Of a DNA stretch of 64,000 bases, positions 27,345-36,299 are shown piece by piece. The stretch's first letter is position 1. Each line of letters begins with the position of its first letter. The position numbers were made by a program, and so were the translations under genes. Origin of the DNA: Pythium myriotylum (Eukaryota; Oomycota; Peronosporomycetes; Pythiales; Pythiaceae); the NCBI GenBank assembly GCA_023091665.1, contig JALJCQ010000012.1, positions 3,100,001-3,164,000 of the forward strand, written 5' to 3'. The notes under the pieces are model-generated. The model was not told the origin of the DNA, made no database searches, and saw only the letters and a program-made list of their open reading frames with translations.

Positions 27345-27542
27345 CTAACCGTATGTGTTTTTTGATTTCAAATGGTTAAAATATGAATTTTTATAGATCA
27401 TTGTTCCACATTCACAATTGATTATTTGCTTACGTCTAGCCGTGATTGCTTCTTTGTTCTTCGCGTAATACTTTCTCTGCGCTTCGAGATATTTATCCCG
27501 ATGATCAAGATAATATGTTTTGTTATAAGTCATGTTTACCAC
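27345..27542 (-). CDS. Small PLV protein with CxCG zinc-knuckle
   Basis: 65 aa. MTYNKTYYLDHRDKYLEAQR begins a basic helical region rich in Tyr/Lys, followed by INCECGTMIYKNSYFNHLKSK. It has the same CxCG...H pattern as the protein at 23.9 kb, but the final His is lost in a changed last few residues (NTYG), so the C-terminus may be frameshifted. Such 'YYxxHRDKYL' plus zinc knuckle proteins are common among PLVs and giant viruses; function unknown. Confidence 0.55.
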   Translation of the reverse strand: MVNMTYNKTYYLDHRDKYLEAQRKYYAKNKEAITARRKQIINCECGTMIYKNSYFNHLKSKNTYG

Positions 27543-27661
27543 GGTTTGATATACTATAACATATATAATTCTTGTGTTTCTAATTAATTATGTGGATTCA
27601 GATGATGTGATTTATTTAATTTTTCTTGAATAGTTTGAATGCTTTAGTATAATAGTATAAA

Positions 27662-28192
27662 ATGAAAGATAACTATGTGCATCTTGCAGTTGGGGAGTTG
27701 AGTCCAGCTCAGCAACGAAAGTTCCTCAAAACAGGCAAAATAGCCTTCACGGCGGCTCAGTTGAAGAATGCTAGTCATCATCTAGCGCTTCACCCAGCCA
27801 ATTCAAAGCTGTTGAAGCGTGCTAAAGCTGCTGGCAAGGGAGTAAACATCGAGATTACTCCGGGGGAGGTCGCTGCTGGGCTGGCTCATCACGCAGGAGG
27901 AGGTCTCTCGGGGGGATCGTTGTGGAGCTGGATAAAGGAAAAAGCATGGCCATGGGTTAAGCAAAACTGGAATGTTATTAAACCTGTAGTTAGTAAGATA
28001 GCAGACGTAGCGGTTCCAGCTGCTGCAACGTTTTTAGGAGCTCCTGAAGCAGGTGTTGCAGCGCGTAGCGGTTTAAAAGCCCTTACAGGTGTTGGCATTC
28101 CTAAAAAGGGATCGGAAGAGATGAAGAAACGAATGGCGCATCTTCGCAGTTTACGCAAAAAATCAGCTGGGGGCAGTTTTGTAATGAGTTAG
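27662..28192 (+). CDS. PLV pVI/pX-like membrane-active core protein
   Basis: 176 aa. The N-terminal half is basic and helical (QQRKFLKTGKIAFTAAQLKN). A Gly-rich hinge (AGGGLSGGSLWSWIKEKAWPW) leads to an amphipathic or hydrophobic segment (KPVVSKIADVAVPAAATFLG) and a basic tail. This layout matches the adenovirus pX/pVI-like protein found in many PLVs and Polintons, thought to bind DNA and help membrane penetration. The family link is inference by composition and context. A strong hairpin follows 8 bp after the stop. Confidence 0.65.
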   Translation: MKDNYVHLAVGELSPAQQRKFLKTGKIAFTAAQLKNASHHLALHPANSKLLKRAKAAGKGVNIEITPGEVAAGLAHHAGGGLSGGSLWSWIKEKAWPWVKQNWNVIKPVVSKIADVAVPAAATFLGAPEAGVAARSGLKALTGVGIPKKGSEEMKKRMAHLRSLRKKSAGGSFVMS

Positions 28193-28201
28193 AAGACAAA
28201 C

Positions 28202-28229
28202 CTAAGTGGCGCTAGGTGGCGCCACTTAG
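28202..28229 (+). terminator. Hairpin after the pVI/X-like gene
   Basis: CTAAGTGGCG (28,202-28,211) pairs with CGCCACTTAG (28,220-28,229) across an 8-nt loop, just after the stop at 28,192. A plausible transcript-end hairpin, of the kind reported near gene ends in some giant viruses. Confidence 0.5.
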
Positions 28230-28302
28230 AAAGATATGGATAAACATTAATTTTTTTGTTATCTTAAACTATAATTGTAGTTATATAATCGGACAAGTTA
28301 AA

Positions 28303-29105
28303 ATGTTTGAGTTTATTGACAAAGCTTTTGAGGGTGCTAAGCAAAAGCCATTGACTATTAAAAATCGTATTGGATTCCTTAAATCTATCGCTGCTGAAAT
28401 CACTCCTGCTCCTACAGATCTATCTTTCTTGCGAAAAGAGAAAATTGTATTAGCTCGCGTAAATGATTCTTCTAACATCTTGACTCAGTATAATCGTTTG
28501 TGCCATATCGTGAAAGCAATTGAAGTAGCACCAGACCTTGTGTCTAAGAAGACTATGAATAGATATGTTGCATTATTGAAGAAATTGAAACCCCAAAAGA
28601 TCGGTATTGAGAACGATAACAGATTAACAGATGAGCAGAAAGCACGCTACTTAACATTAAGACAAGTATATGTTAAGTTTGAACATGCAATTAAAGAGCT
28701 TTTAGATGAATATGGACTCAAAAGATCGATCACAGAGGATGATATCAATAGACTCAAAGCAGTTACGAATCGAAAGGGCAAGAACTTATTCAATTTTGCA
28801 AAAAGATTCCAACAAATAGCTATTATGGCATGTTACACGTATCAACCAGCTATTCGTAACAATTTTGGATTGATGAAAGTAACAAAACAGAAGCAGATCG
28901 CGCTCAAAGACAAGGACTTTAACTATTACTATATTGATAACAGAAACAGAAAAGCAAAGATCATAATGAACCAATACAAGAATCAAGCATACTTGGGTCA
29001 AGTTACATTAGATGTAGATGAAAAATTGAGAATCATCCTCAAGAACTGGTTATTCCTGCTAGAAAGGATCGTACCTACATATGAATATCTGTTCTACTAC
29101 AGCAA
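28303..29105 (+). pseudogene. PLV tyrosine recombinase, C-terminus missing
   Basis: The ATG at 28,303 starts MFEFIDKAFEGAKQKPLTIK. Residues 1-150 are a SAM-like helical domain (ILTQYNRLCHIVKAIEV..., LTDEQKARYLTL). The catalytic domain begins with CYTYQPAIRNNFGLMKV, where the Arg is the first catalytic residue, then a beta strand pair and NWLFLLERIVPTYEYLFYY. The HxxR and Tyr boxes should follow, but similarity stops at about 29,105 where a LINE frame begins. The enzyme would integrate the viral genome. As it stands it cannot be active. Confidence 0.7.
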
Positions 29106-29417
29106 ATGGACCCCTTTGTCGGTCGTAGGAGACAGCATGATGATTTCCAACAAATGCGGAACTACAAGGCCCCGAGCAATGAAGTACTCCGGGAGATGTA
29201 CGCTCGCGCACGCCGCCTCGCAGACTCACTCAGAGTACGCGCCTGGCGACACCATCCAAGAGCTGCGAACCGCATGGCGGACGCGGCGTCGAACTTAGCA
29301 ATGGATACGCGAACGAGCAGTCAAGTCGTGCACCCCACGACAAGAGAAGAACACACACGCATCGCAGATCTCCTTAACAGTGATCTCGAGCATTGGAGAA
29401 GGGGAGCTCAATCCTAA
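29106..29417 (+). pseudogene. LINE reverse-transcriptase ORF end (RNase H-like domain)
   Basis: 103 aa. NEVLREMYARARRLADSLRV and WRHHPRAANRMADAASNLAMD match the last part of RNase H domains in oomycete LINE polyproteins. The 5' end is at the junction with the viral recombinase. The sequence after the stop (29,418 to about 29,650) is shared with the left inverted-repeat arm and is probably LINE 3' UTR. A 5'-truncated LINE insertion into the viral gene explains the arrangement. Confidence 0.65.
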
Positions 29418-31780
29418 CGGTGGCGACTAGCGCCAGTAATCGGTCTCTATATGAGCAGACTAATAGACCTCACTTGAATTGTCAAATTGACCGCCGCTAG
29501 GAGCCAGAAAGCACCGGTGTCGAGACACTTCTCAATGTGTGGGAGAGAACCTTCATCCAGAATTTCTAGGTGTCTTGAAACAAGACACAATTATAACAGG
29601 AGTAGCATGCATCGTTGACAATTCATAGGTCGGCACCCGCTGTGCATCAGGAGTCTTCACTTTCGCTTAGCTATAAACAAAACAAGCGCGCCAGAGGTGA
29701 AATCAAAAGAATTCACTAGAAATGACGTTTGACTCGAGCCATACTGTAAGTTGACAAACACGTTGACTCTCCTTCCAATTCTATAGAGACATACTACAAT
29801 CTGACTTGACATTCCATCTACGCGCGACCACAGCCGCCACTTGTTTGTTCCACATACAAACACTCCAGTGGTCAAACGCCGCACTCTACGGCGGACTCAC
29901 CAGATAGATCCGCACGCCCAGCTCTACCCACGGAGCGAGCGCGGCACACCCTTGCTCGGGCATGGCGTCTTCGGAGCGCCAGGCGTCGTCGACGTTGACG
30001 TAGTGCTCGTGCCTGGCGTGGTCGAGATCGTGGTCGAGCTCGTACCAGGCGTCGTGCTCACGGACGTCGAGCTCGTGCCGGGTGTTGTGTTCACAGACGT
30101 GGAGCTCGTGCCTGGCGTGGTCGAGATTGTGGTCGAGCTTGTGCCGGGCGTCGTGTTCACAGACGTCGAGCTGGTTCCCGGCGTCGTGTCCACAGACGTA
30201 GAACTCGTACCAGGGGTCGTACTGGTCTTCGTGGAGCTCGTGTCGGGCGTCGTCGACGTGGTAGTGCTACTCGTGCCCGGAGTCGTCGATGTCGTCGTCG
30301 TCGGTTCCGAAGGTGGCGACGACGATGTCGTAGTCGTACTGGTGCCCGGAGTCGTCGACGTCGTCGTCGTGCTCGTGCCAGGAGTGGTTGATGTCGTCGT
30401 CGTCGGCTCCGATGGCGGTGACGACGATGTCGTGGTCGTACTCGTGCCAGGCGTCGTCGACGTCGTCGTCGTGCTCGTGCCAGGAGTGGTGGACGTCGTC
30501 GTTGAAGGCTCGGTTGGTGTGGTGGTCGTCGTGGTCGTCGTGCTCGACCCGGGTGTCGTCGACGACACCGTCACCGGGCCAGGACCACTCACCGTGTTGT
30601 CCACTTTCACCGACGGCGAGCCCACTTCGTTCTTCACGTCCACGCTCGGTGAGCTCACCTTGTTGTCCACGTTGATGGACGGTGGCGACATCTCGTTCTT
30701 GACGGTCACGCTCGGCGGCGAGACGTTGTTGCTCACGCTGATGGACGGCGGCGACATCTCGTTCTTGACGTTGACGGACGGAGGACTCACGTTGTTGTTC
30801 ACGCTAACAGAGGGCGAGCCCATGTTGTTGTTGACATTGACGCTAGGCGGGGAGACGTTGTTGTTCACGTTGACAGAGGGCGACCCCATGTTGTTGTTGA
30901 CGTTCACGTTGGGAGGCGAGACGTTGTTATTGACATTCACGTTGGGAGGCGAGACGTTGTTGTTCACGTTCACGCTCGGTGGGTTGAGCTGGTTGTTCAC
31001 GTTGATGCTGGGCGACGTCACGGCGTTGTTCACGTTCACGCTCGGCGGGTTGACCTGGTTGTTGACATTCACGCTCGGCGGGTTCAGCTGGTTGTTCACG
31101 CTGACCGACGGCGACATGACGTTGTTGAAATTGATCGACGACGGGTTCGTGTTGACGTTGACCGACGGCATGTTGATGCTCGGCGCCGAGACCGTGCCGG
31201 TGAGCCCCATGAGCATGGCCTTCTTTTTTGCAAAGTGGTCCGCGAGCATGGGGCCACCCAGCATGCCGAAGGTCTGTCTCTCGGCGGCGACGTGGCTCGA
31301 GAGCACGGCAGTCGAGGCGACGGCGAGGATGAGAAAGAGCTTGACCATGGCTACGGAAGCGGTGGCGGAGTGGCTTGTGGGGGGCGAGGCGGATCGCGGA
31401 ATGAGGAGGTAGGAAGGTGTCCACGGCCTTCAGACTGCAAAGGACTTGGCACAACGCATGGGGGCGTGACGGTCTCCTATCTCACCTACCAGCGGACGAA
31501 ACGACGTACGTACTCAGGCTTCGGATCACAGAGAGACAGCCCCGGGTCTGTGGGCCGCGACCACGTGACACTGGTCGATCTTTCCGTGTAAAGCAGGGCG
31601 GCGTCACGTGGGCGGTGATGGATGGGTCGAGGAGCCGAGATGAGATCGCATGGTACTTCAACATGTGCCTCTGCAACGGCTGGGCGTTCTTCTTTGAGAC
31701 AACTAGATCTAGTTGCACCCCAGATGGAGGTTGCCATGTGACGCGCCATATGAACCTCTGACGCGTGCTGTCAAGGGCGC
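29380..31780 (-). repeat. Right arm of the ~2.4 kb inverted repeat
   Basis: Reverse complement of 9,275-11,645. Similarity begins at GTGATCTCGAGC (29,380), within the LINE ORF, and ends at GTCAAGGGCGC (31,780). The arm therefore includes LINE 3' sequence, the 3' region and the complete VNVNN-repeat gene with its promoter. Confidence 0.85.
29924..31348 (-). CDS. Secreted VNVNN-repeat protein with Thr/Ser mucin tail (copy B)
   Basis: 474 aa. Nearly identical to copy A: same signal peptide, same repeat array and Thr-rich tail. It differs in the number and order of early repeats (it has an extra VNVNNAVTSPSINVNNQ stretch and lacks PPG before the first repeat) and in scattered residues such as TTPDTSSTK. 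Repeat-number change points to slippage or unequal exchange after duplication. Confidence 0.75.
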   Translation of the reverse strand: MVKLFLILAVASTAVLSSHVAAERQTFGMLGGPMLADHFAKKKAMLMGLTGTVSAPSINMPSVNVNTNPSSINFNNVMSPSVSVNNQLNPPSVNVNNQVNPPSVNVNNAVTSPSINVNNQLNPPSVNVNNNVSPPNVNVNNNVSPPNVNVNNNMGSPSVNVNNNVSPPSVNVNNNMGSPSVSVNNNVSPPSVNVKNEMSPPSISVSNNVSPPSVTVKNEMSPPSINVDNKVSSPSVDVKNEVGSPSVKVDNTVSGPGPVTVSSTTPGSSTTTTTTTTPTEPSTTTSTTPGTSTTTTSTTPGTSTTTTSSSPPSEPTTTTSTTPGTSTTTTSTTPGTSTTTTSSSPPSEPTTTTSTTPGTSSTTTSTTPDTSSTKTSTTPGTSSTSVDTTPGTSSTSVNTTPGTSSTTISTTPGTSSTSVNTTPGTSSTSVSTTPGTSSTTISTTPGTSTTSTSTTPGAPKTPCPSKGVPRSLRG

Positions 31781-32874
31781 AGCCTTCGGTGGAGCTGTCA
31801 GTCCTCTCCAGTCATCTTTTAGGCGACGTCACAACACACTAACAGATGGACGATGATGACGATGTGTCTGCACTGATTCATCGACGACACCAAATGTGGT
31901 CAAGCTGTCGCCACCCGCTACGCGGGCGGTTTTTCACTGGAGGTCATGGTTGCGGGGAAAACAGAAGTATTCAATCTAGGGAATGGCGTGAGTGTGTCCA
32001 CTAATCACTGAAAGATTTCCCTGAATTGACAATGTTGGCCGTATTCGCACTGGTCTCGTCCTCACCCACAGGGGTCTCGAAGAGATCTCGCAAATTGCTT
32101 TGTGACATGGCGCAACGTGGAGTTGGTCATGCTAAAAACCGTGTCGACGACTCGATCTAGCCTGGTTCTCACCAGTTCCAGCGCCCTACTGGGCAACAAA
32201 AACACAGCGAAAACACAAGAAAGACCACAAAACCTCAAAAATGCCTCGACACAGGTATCTCTTGTGGTGTAGCACTCGGGAGATAGTCCCCTCCGCTTCA
32301 CTATGGGGCTATCGACTGTGAACTCTGGTCATTTTGTGAGTGATTTTAACCGTGAGGAAAACGACTCGGGCAACGCCAGCTTTTGTCAGAAGACATTCGA
32401 ATGGATTAGATTTTATTTTAGGCCAATCAGAAAAGGTACTTGATGCATGAGAGGAGAAGCGGTTAGGTCTTTTGATATATGGTGCTTTGGTTGGCTGAAT
32501 AATCATCGATTCGATTCGAGAACGCTTCCCCAAAACGATTCGATTGGGACCTTCCTCCATATTTTAACCAATGAAAAGTCCGGATTTGCATGACGGCTTT
32601 GGAGGCGACATGGCTTCCCGACAAAACGCGCTTTCTTGGTTGTAGATGAGAGATTCGGTTGGCACTTTCAAGACGCGAGCATTGTCACAGCTCGACGTGT
32701 CTGCAGAGTTTACGCTGCGGCCGCTGTTGAGAGCCAAAGAGTAGCGGTGTCGAGATACTTCCCATACATACGAGTGGTTTAAGTCGAACTGGGCAGTCTG
32801 GATTGCCCTTCAGGCTGCGTCAATTTCAAGAGAGATCTATTCGGAATCGATCACAGGCTATCTAAACATCACAT
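31781..32874. other. About 1.1 kb without a supported gene
   Basis: Between the right inverted-repeat arm and the next host gene I see only short, unconvincing frames. Composition is mixed, with no clear repeat, tRNA or domain. Confidence 0.4.
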
Positions 32875-34755
32875 CTACGCTTCCTTGTCGAAGAACTTGG
32901 TCGGGTTGATTGGCACGTTCAGCACCAGCGAGCCCGTCGGTGTAGCTGGAACCCACACGAGCAACGAGCCACCGCCCGTGCCAGGGATACCGAAGAGACC
33001 CTTGCGCCAGCGATCGAGGTAGAGCGTCTTGCCGGCGAACTCGGACAGAGGCTTGGTGAATGTGACCGTGGCACCCACCGCCACTGGCACTTTGTAGAGC
33101 GTCTTGCCACCCGAGTGCACTTTGACCTCCACGGGGTACTTATCCACACTCTTGAACGTAATGGAGAGCTTGCCGTCACCCGCACTCTTCCACGTGCCCG
33201 TGGCGCCGCTGAAGGCCTTTTGCACCGTATCCAGACCAAGCGCCTTATCAGCCGGACCGTCGGCGATCTCCGTCTTGTACACCGTTGGCGAGCAGATTGG
33301 CTGCAAGAACTTGCGAACCATCGATGCGATGCCCGTCGGGTCAAAGATAGCCACGATGTCGAGACTAAGCTGCGCGATCACGAGCTTGTACTTCTTAAGC
33401 GTGACAAGCGCGTCCTTCGGGTCAAAGGCCGATGCGATAACCTTATCGACCATGACCTGCACAGCCGTGATAATCTCGCCCCGAGTCTTGGCTGCATCAG
33501 GCGCATTGCTTTGCCAGCATCCAGTGGTGGCGGCCGGGAGCTCATCGAGCACAAGTGGTGAGTTCAGGATCAGGAATTGGACGTACTCGATTGGACTTCC
33601 AGGCTTGTTCTTGATCACGTCCTCGACTTTCGCTTGGACCTTCTCAACGTAGGCCTTGATCTTACCACCGCACGTCGTACTAGCACTGATGACTCCCTGG
33701 ATATCTTTGTCTGTAACGTCTGGAAGTTTCTTCGCGCCTGCCTGAGCAGTGGTAGTCGCATTGGCAGCGGCCTTCTTGAACATGTTGAGGAAGCTGAGCT
33801 TGTCCTGGAGGTTGGCCTTGGAGAACTTGCTGTCAATGATGGCCGTCACGAGAGGCTTGACAACGTAGAGAACTTCCTTGGCGTTATCCAGCGCAGTTGG
33901 CACGTCCACACCGATACATTTGGCCACAGCAACAGGGAGGTCGTAGATCACAAAGTCGCTCTTGTCTACCAGCGACTTGACCTGCTCGCGCGTCGTGAGT
34001 TTGCCCTGGGTCTGAAGATCGTTCAGGTAGCCCATGATCTTCTGTGTCACACCATACACCTTTTGTGCGCAAGCGGTACCGAGCTGGACTCCCTTGGCGG
34101 CCTTAGTGAGTTCACCGAAGAAGCCCTGCGTGGCCATGCTGAGAGCGGCATTCGCGACGGCACTCACCTTGGTGAGCACTTCGAGCGTGCAGTCTTTGTT
34201 CTGCGGGAGACACTCCATGCCACACTGCACCGGGTACTCGATCGGGCACTGCGCCCAACACGTGAGCACATTGTCGAAGTTGTATCCGACGGGACACTGC
34301 TTGTTTTGGGCGAATGCCGTACGGCGGTAGCAGGCCTTGTCTGTGGGCTTGGCTTTGAAGTTGGAGACCCACGAAGCGGAGCTGGTGGCGGGCTTGGTGG
34401 TTGCGGCAGCAGGAGCAGCCGATGCGGCGGTTGGCTTCGCTGCTGCTGCTGCCGTTGTCGCTGCAGCGGGAGCTGCGGGTGCAGGCGCAGCAGCAGCGGG
34501 CTTGGCAACCGTCGCAGTAGCAGCGGCTGGCTTCGCCGCGGGCGCGGCAGCAGGCTTGGCGGCCGGCGTCGTTGCCGCCGCCGCTGGCTTGGTTGCCGGA
34601 GCCGGAGCTGCAGCCGGAGCAGCGGAGGCGGCTCGCTCTTCCGCACCGGGGAACTTGGCGGCATGCACGGCGGCATTCTGAGCACTGACTGATGGTGTGG
34701 TCGCGACTGCGAGGCAGGCAGTAGCGAGAGCGGCGACGGACCAGAGCTTGACCAT
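32875..34755 (-). CDS. Large secreted protein: Ala/Pro-rich linker, Cys-rich domain and helical domain
   Basis: 626 aa. A signal peptide (MVKLWSVAALATACLAVATTPSVSA) is followed by about 100 residues of Ala/Pro/Thr/Lys low complexity. A small Cys-rich domain comes next at about residues 140-190 (CYRRTAFAQNKQCPVGYNFD, WAQCPIEYPVQCGMECLPQNKDC), then a ~320-residue helical domain with a few conserved-looking Cys, and a beta-type C-terminal domain (VEVKVHSGGKTLYKVPVAVG). The Cys pattern and family size resemble oomycete-specific secreted proteins of unknown role. No catalytic motif. Confidence 0.75.
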   Translation of the reverse strand: MVKLWSVAALATACLAVATTPSVSAQNAAVHAAKFPGAEERAASAAPAAAPAPATKPAAAATTPAAKPAAAPAAKPAAATATVAKPAAAAPAPAAPAAATTAAAAAKPTAASAAPAAATTKPATSSASWVSNFKAKPTDKACYRRTAFAQNKQCPVGYNFDNVLTCWAQCPIEYPVQCGMECLPQNKDCTLEVLTKVSAVANAALSMATQGFFGELTKAAKGVQLGTACAQKVYGVTQKIMGYLNDLQTQGKLTTREQVKSLVDKSDFVIYDLPVAVAKCIGVDVPTALDNAKEVLYVVKPLVTAIIDSKFSKANLQDKLSFLNMFKKAAANATTTAQAGAKKLPDVTDKDIQGVISASTTCGGKIKAYVEKVQAKVEDVIKNKPGSPIEYVQFLILNSPLVLDELPAATTGCWQSNAPDAAKTRGEIITAVQVMVDKVIASAFDPKDALVTLKKYKLVIAQLSLDIVAIFDPTGIASMVRKFLQPICSPTVYKTEIADGPADKALGLDTVQKAFSGATGTWKSAGDGKLSITFKSVDKYPVEVKVHSGGKTLYKVPVAVGATVTFTKPLSEFAGKTLYLDRWRKGLFGIPGTGGGSLLVWVPATPTGSLVLNVPINPTKFFDKEA

Positions 34756-34788
34756 TGCCTTCGGTTATGATGTTTCTCCAGAAGACAG

Positions 34789-34808
34789 TGAATTGAAGAA
34801 TGAGGCTG
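34789..34808 (-). promoter_or_regulatory. Oomycete initiator plus flanking promoter element
   Basis: On the minus strand CCTCATTCTTCAATTC lies about 35-50 bp before the ATG at 34,755. It matches the oomycete core promoter GCTCATTYYNCAWTTT closely. It is the best promoter match in the window and supports the chosen start and the oomycete origin. Confidence 0.65.
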
Positions 34809-35811
34809 AGACTGCCGGCCGCTGGTCGTGAGGTGATCGCGTCTCCTGTTGTGTCGAGGGGCTGAGGGTCATGGATACCAACCAACCCATTGGATATGTG
34901 GATGCTTCACGAACATGTCCCTTCAGCTGGTTCCGACGAATATTATCCTGTCATGATGACCACCATCTCGCTATCGTTCCTTGCAACTAACGGATGGACT
35001 TTCCACACGTGGCCATCGTCTGGCTGAAAGTTCACTTTCTATGACCTTTCGAGCAACAAAGACAAACTGTTTCCAATTGGGAAGCCTGTTCAGAAATGTG
35101 CATCGCACAAGCCATGTCGATTCGAAGCCATAATACATATAATGTCTGGCTCTGGCCATTGTACCTGTACGGCCAAAGCGGCCATGCTGCTGAACCGAAT
35201 CTCCCATCCTTCGGAAAGACGAATTGGAACGGACAGATCGTGACCTCATCTACAGTCTCTCTCGAATATGCAGGACGACAGTTTGATACACGTGGTCACT
35301 GTGGGCGCAACTGTCGCCAGTTGCGACCCGACACATGTTGCTTTGCTGCGGGTTGTCACGTGCCACCGCCCGGTAACTGTACTTATCTCGATAACATTGA
35401 TGGCAGACATCACAGAGATGACACCAGTGGATGAGCAAATACCCTCCATTTCAGTGGATAGTCGAATTTCAAGCACCAGGACCCATCGCGAAAATCGACG
35501 AATAGTCGACCCAGCTTTTCTGACACATCCGTACTGAAGGACCACTGTATTACCTAATAGATGTTCATATGGACCAAACTGAAGCAGTGGCCTCGGCGCG
35601 TGGGCAAGATGAGCAGAAAGAGCACGCAGAGCGCAAGTCACTGCAAGGGGAGCACGGCGGTCGCGACGTTGATGTAGCCGTTCGTGAACGCGACGGTCCA
35701 GGCTATGATGGCAGGCGTGCATGAGGAGCTGCCTGCCGAGCCTGACACGGCCACTCGAGCTGAAGTTGCAGGGGCTTGACGGGGCAGTTTCCTGCCTCGA
35801 TTATTTGCGAG
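34809..35811. other. About 1 kb of host sequence without a supported gene
   Basis: Several overlapping short frames on both strands, none with a recognisable domain or signal peptide. The gypsy element at 35,812 is inserted in its right end; the original sequence resumes at 41,779 after the target duplication. Confidence 0.4.
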
Positions 35812-36299
35812 TGTCACAGAAGTGGGGTACTGGGCTCCTGGTGACAAGTACGCGGGCTGGCTGGCTGGGTGGTTGGCTTGGTCTTGGACGAGGCTAGTCG
35901 AGGCTAGCTGAGGCTAGTTGACTTGAGAGCAAGTTGAGAAGTGAGATTGATGTTAGAGTTTGTTTTCCTATCCTCTGTGTGGGCCTCTAGGGTGCTCTGT
36001 GCCTAGATGTCGTCTGTCCTAGAAACCTTACTTTCAGTATCCAAAGTTAGCTATGTCAACTAATATGTAAGCCCTCCTACAATCTCTTGAATACAGTATG
36101 CATAGTCACTACGTCATCACCAATGTGTTGCAGCCGGGTCAGCATCACCCATTACTCCCGGGATGCTTTTACACCACCCAGTGCATAATCCTTCCAGGAC
36201 TAATCGTAGTAACCTAGTTCCAGTATAATATACTGAAACCAAATCAAGGTCGTTGCCTAACCCTTCTGACGCGAGCCATTCTTTTCTGGCTGCGTCACA
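35812..36299 (-). repeat. 3' LTR of gypsy family 1
   Basis: 488 bp; preceded in element sense by a purine-rich tract (AAGGGAGGTCA). Matches 41,286-41,773 over its whole length as far as I can compare by eye. Confidence 0.9.

Larger units (their letters stand above)
15100..29105. mobile_element. Endogenous, decayed Polinton-like virus (PLV)
   Basis: An AT-rich block of about 14 kb contrasts sharply with the GC-rich host genes. It carries capsid, penton, protease, packaging ATPase, S74 fibre, pVI/X-like protein, two CxCG zinc proteins and a truncated tyrosine recombinase. The order and strands are: coiled-coil protein, unknown and MCP (all minus), protease (plus), fibre (minus), ATPase (plus), zinc protein (minus), penton, a 533-aa protein and a small protein (plus), zinc protein (minus), pVI/X-like and recombinase (plus). 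Termini are not identifiable. The right end is replaced by LINE sequence and the left end fades into the CRN promoter. No replicative helicase or polymerase is seen. Confidence 0.85.

Noticed and set aside
9275..31780. Inverted-repeat arms as terminal inverted repeats of the virus
   Set aside because: The arms contain host-type genes and LINE tail sequence, and the right arm lies beyond a LINE that truncates the viral recombinase. A segmental duplication fits better.
33577..34692. 371-aa plus-strand ORF ending in Cys/Arg/Gly-rich sequence
   Set aside because: Shadow of the secreted protein at 32,875-34,755, which has a signal peptide and an oomycete promoter.
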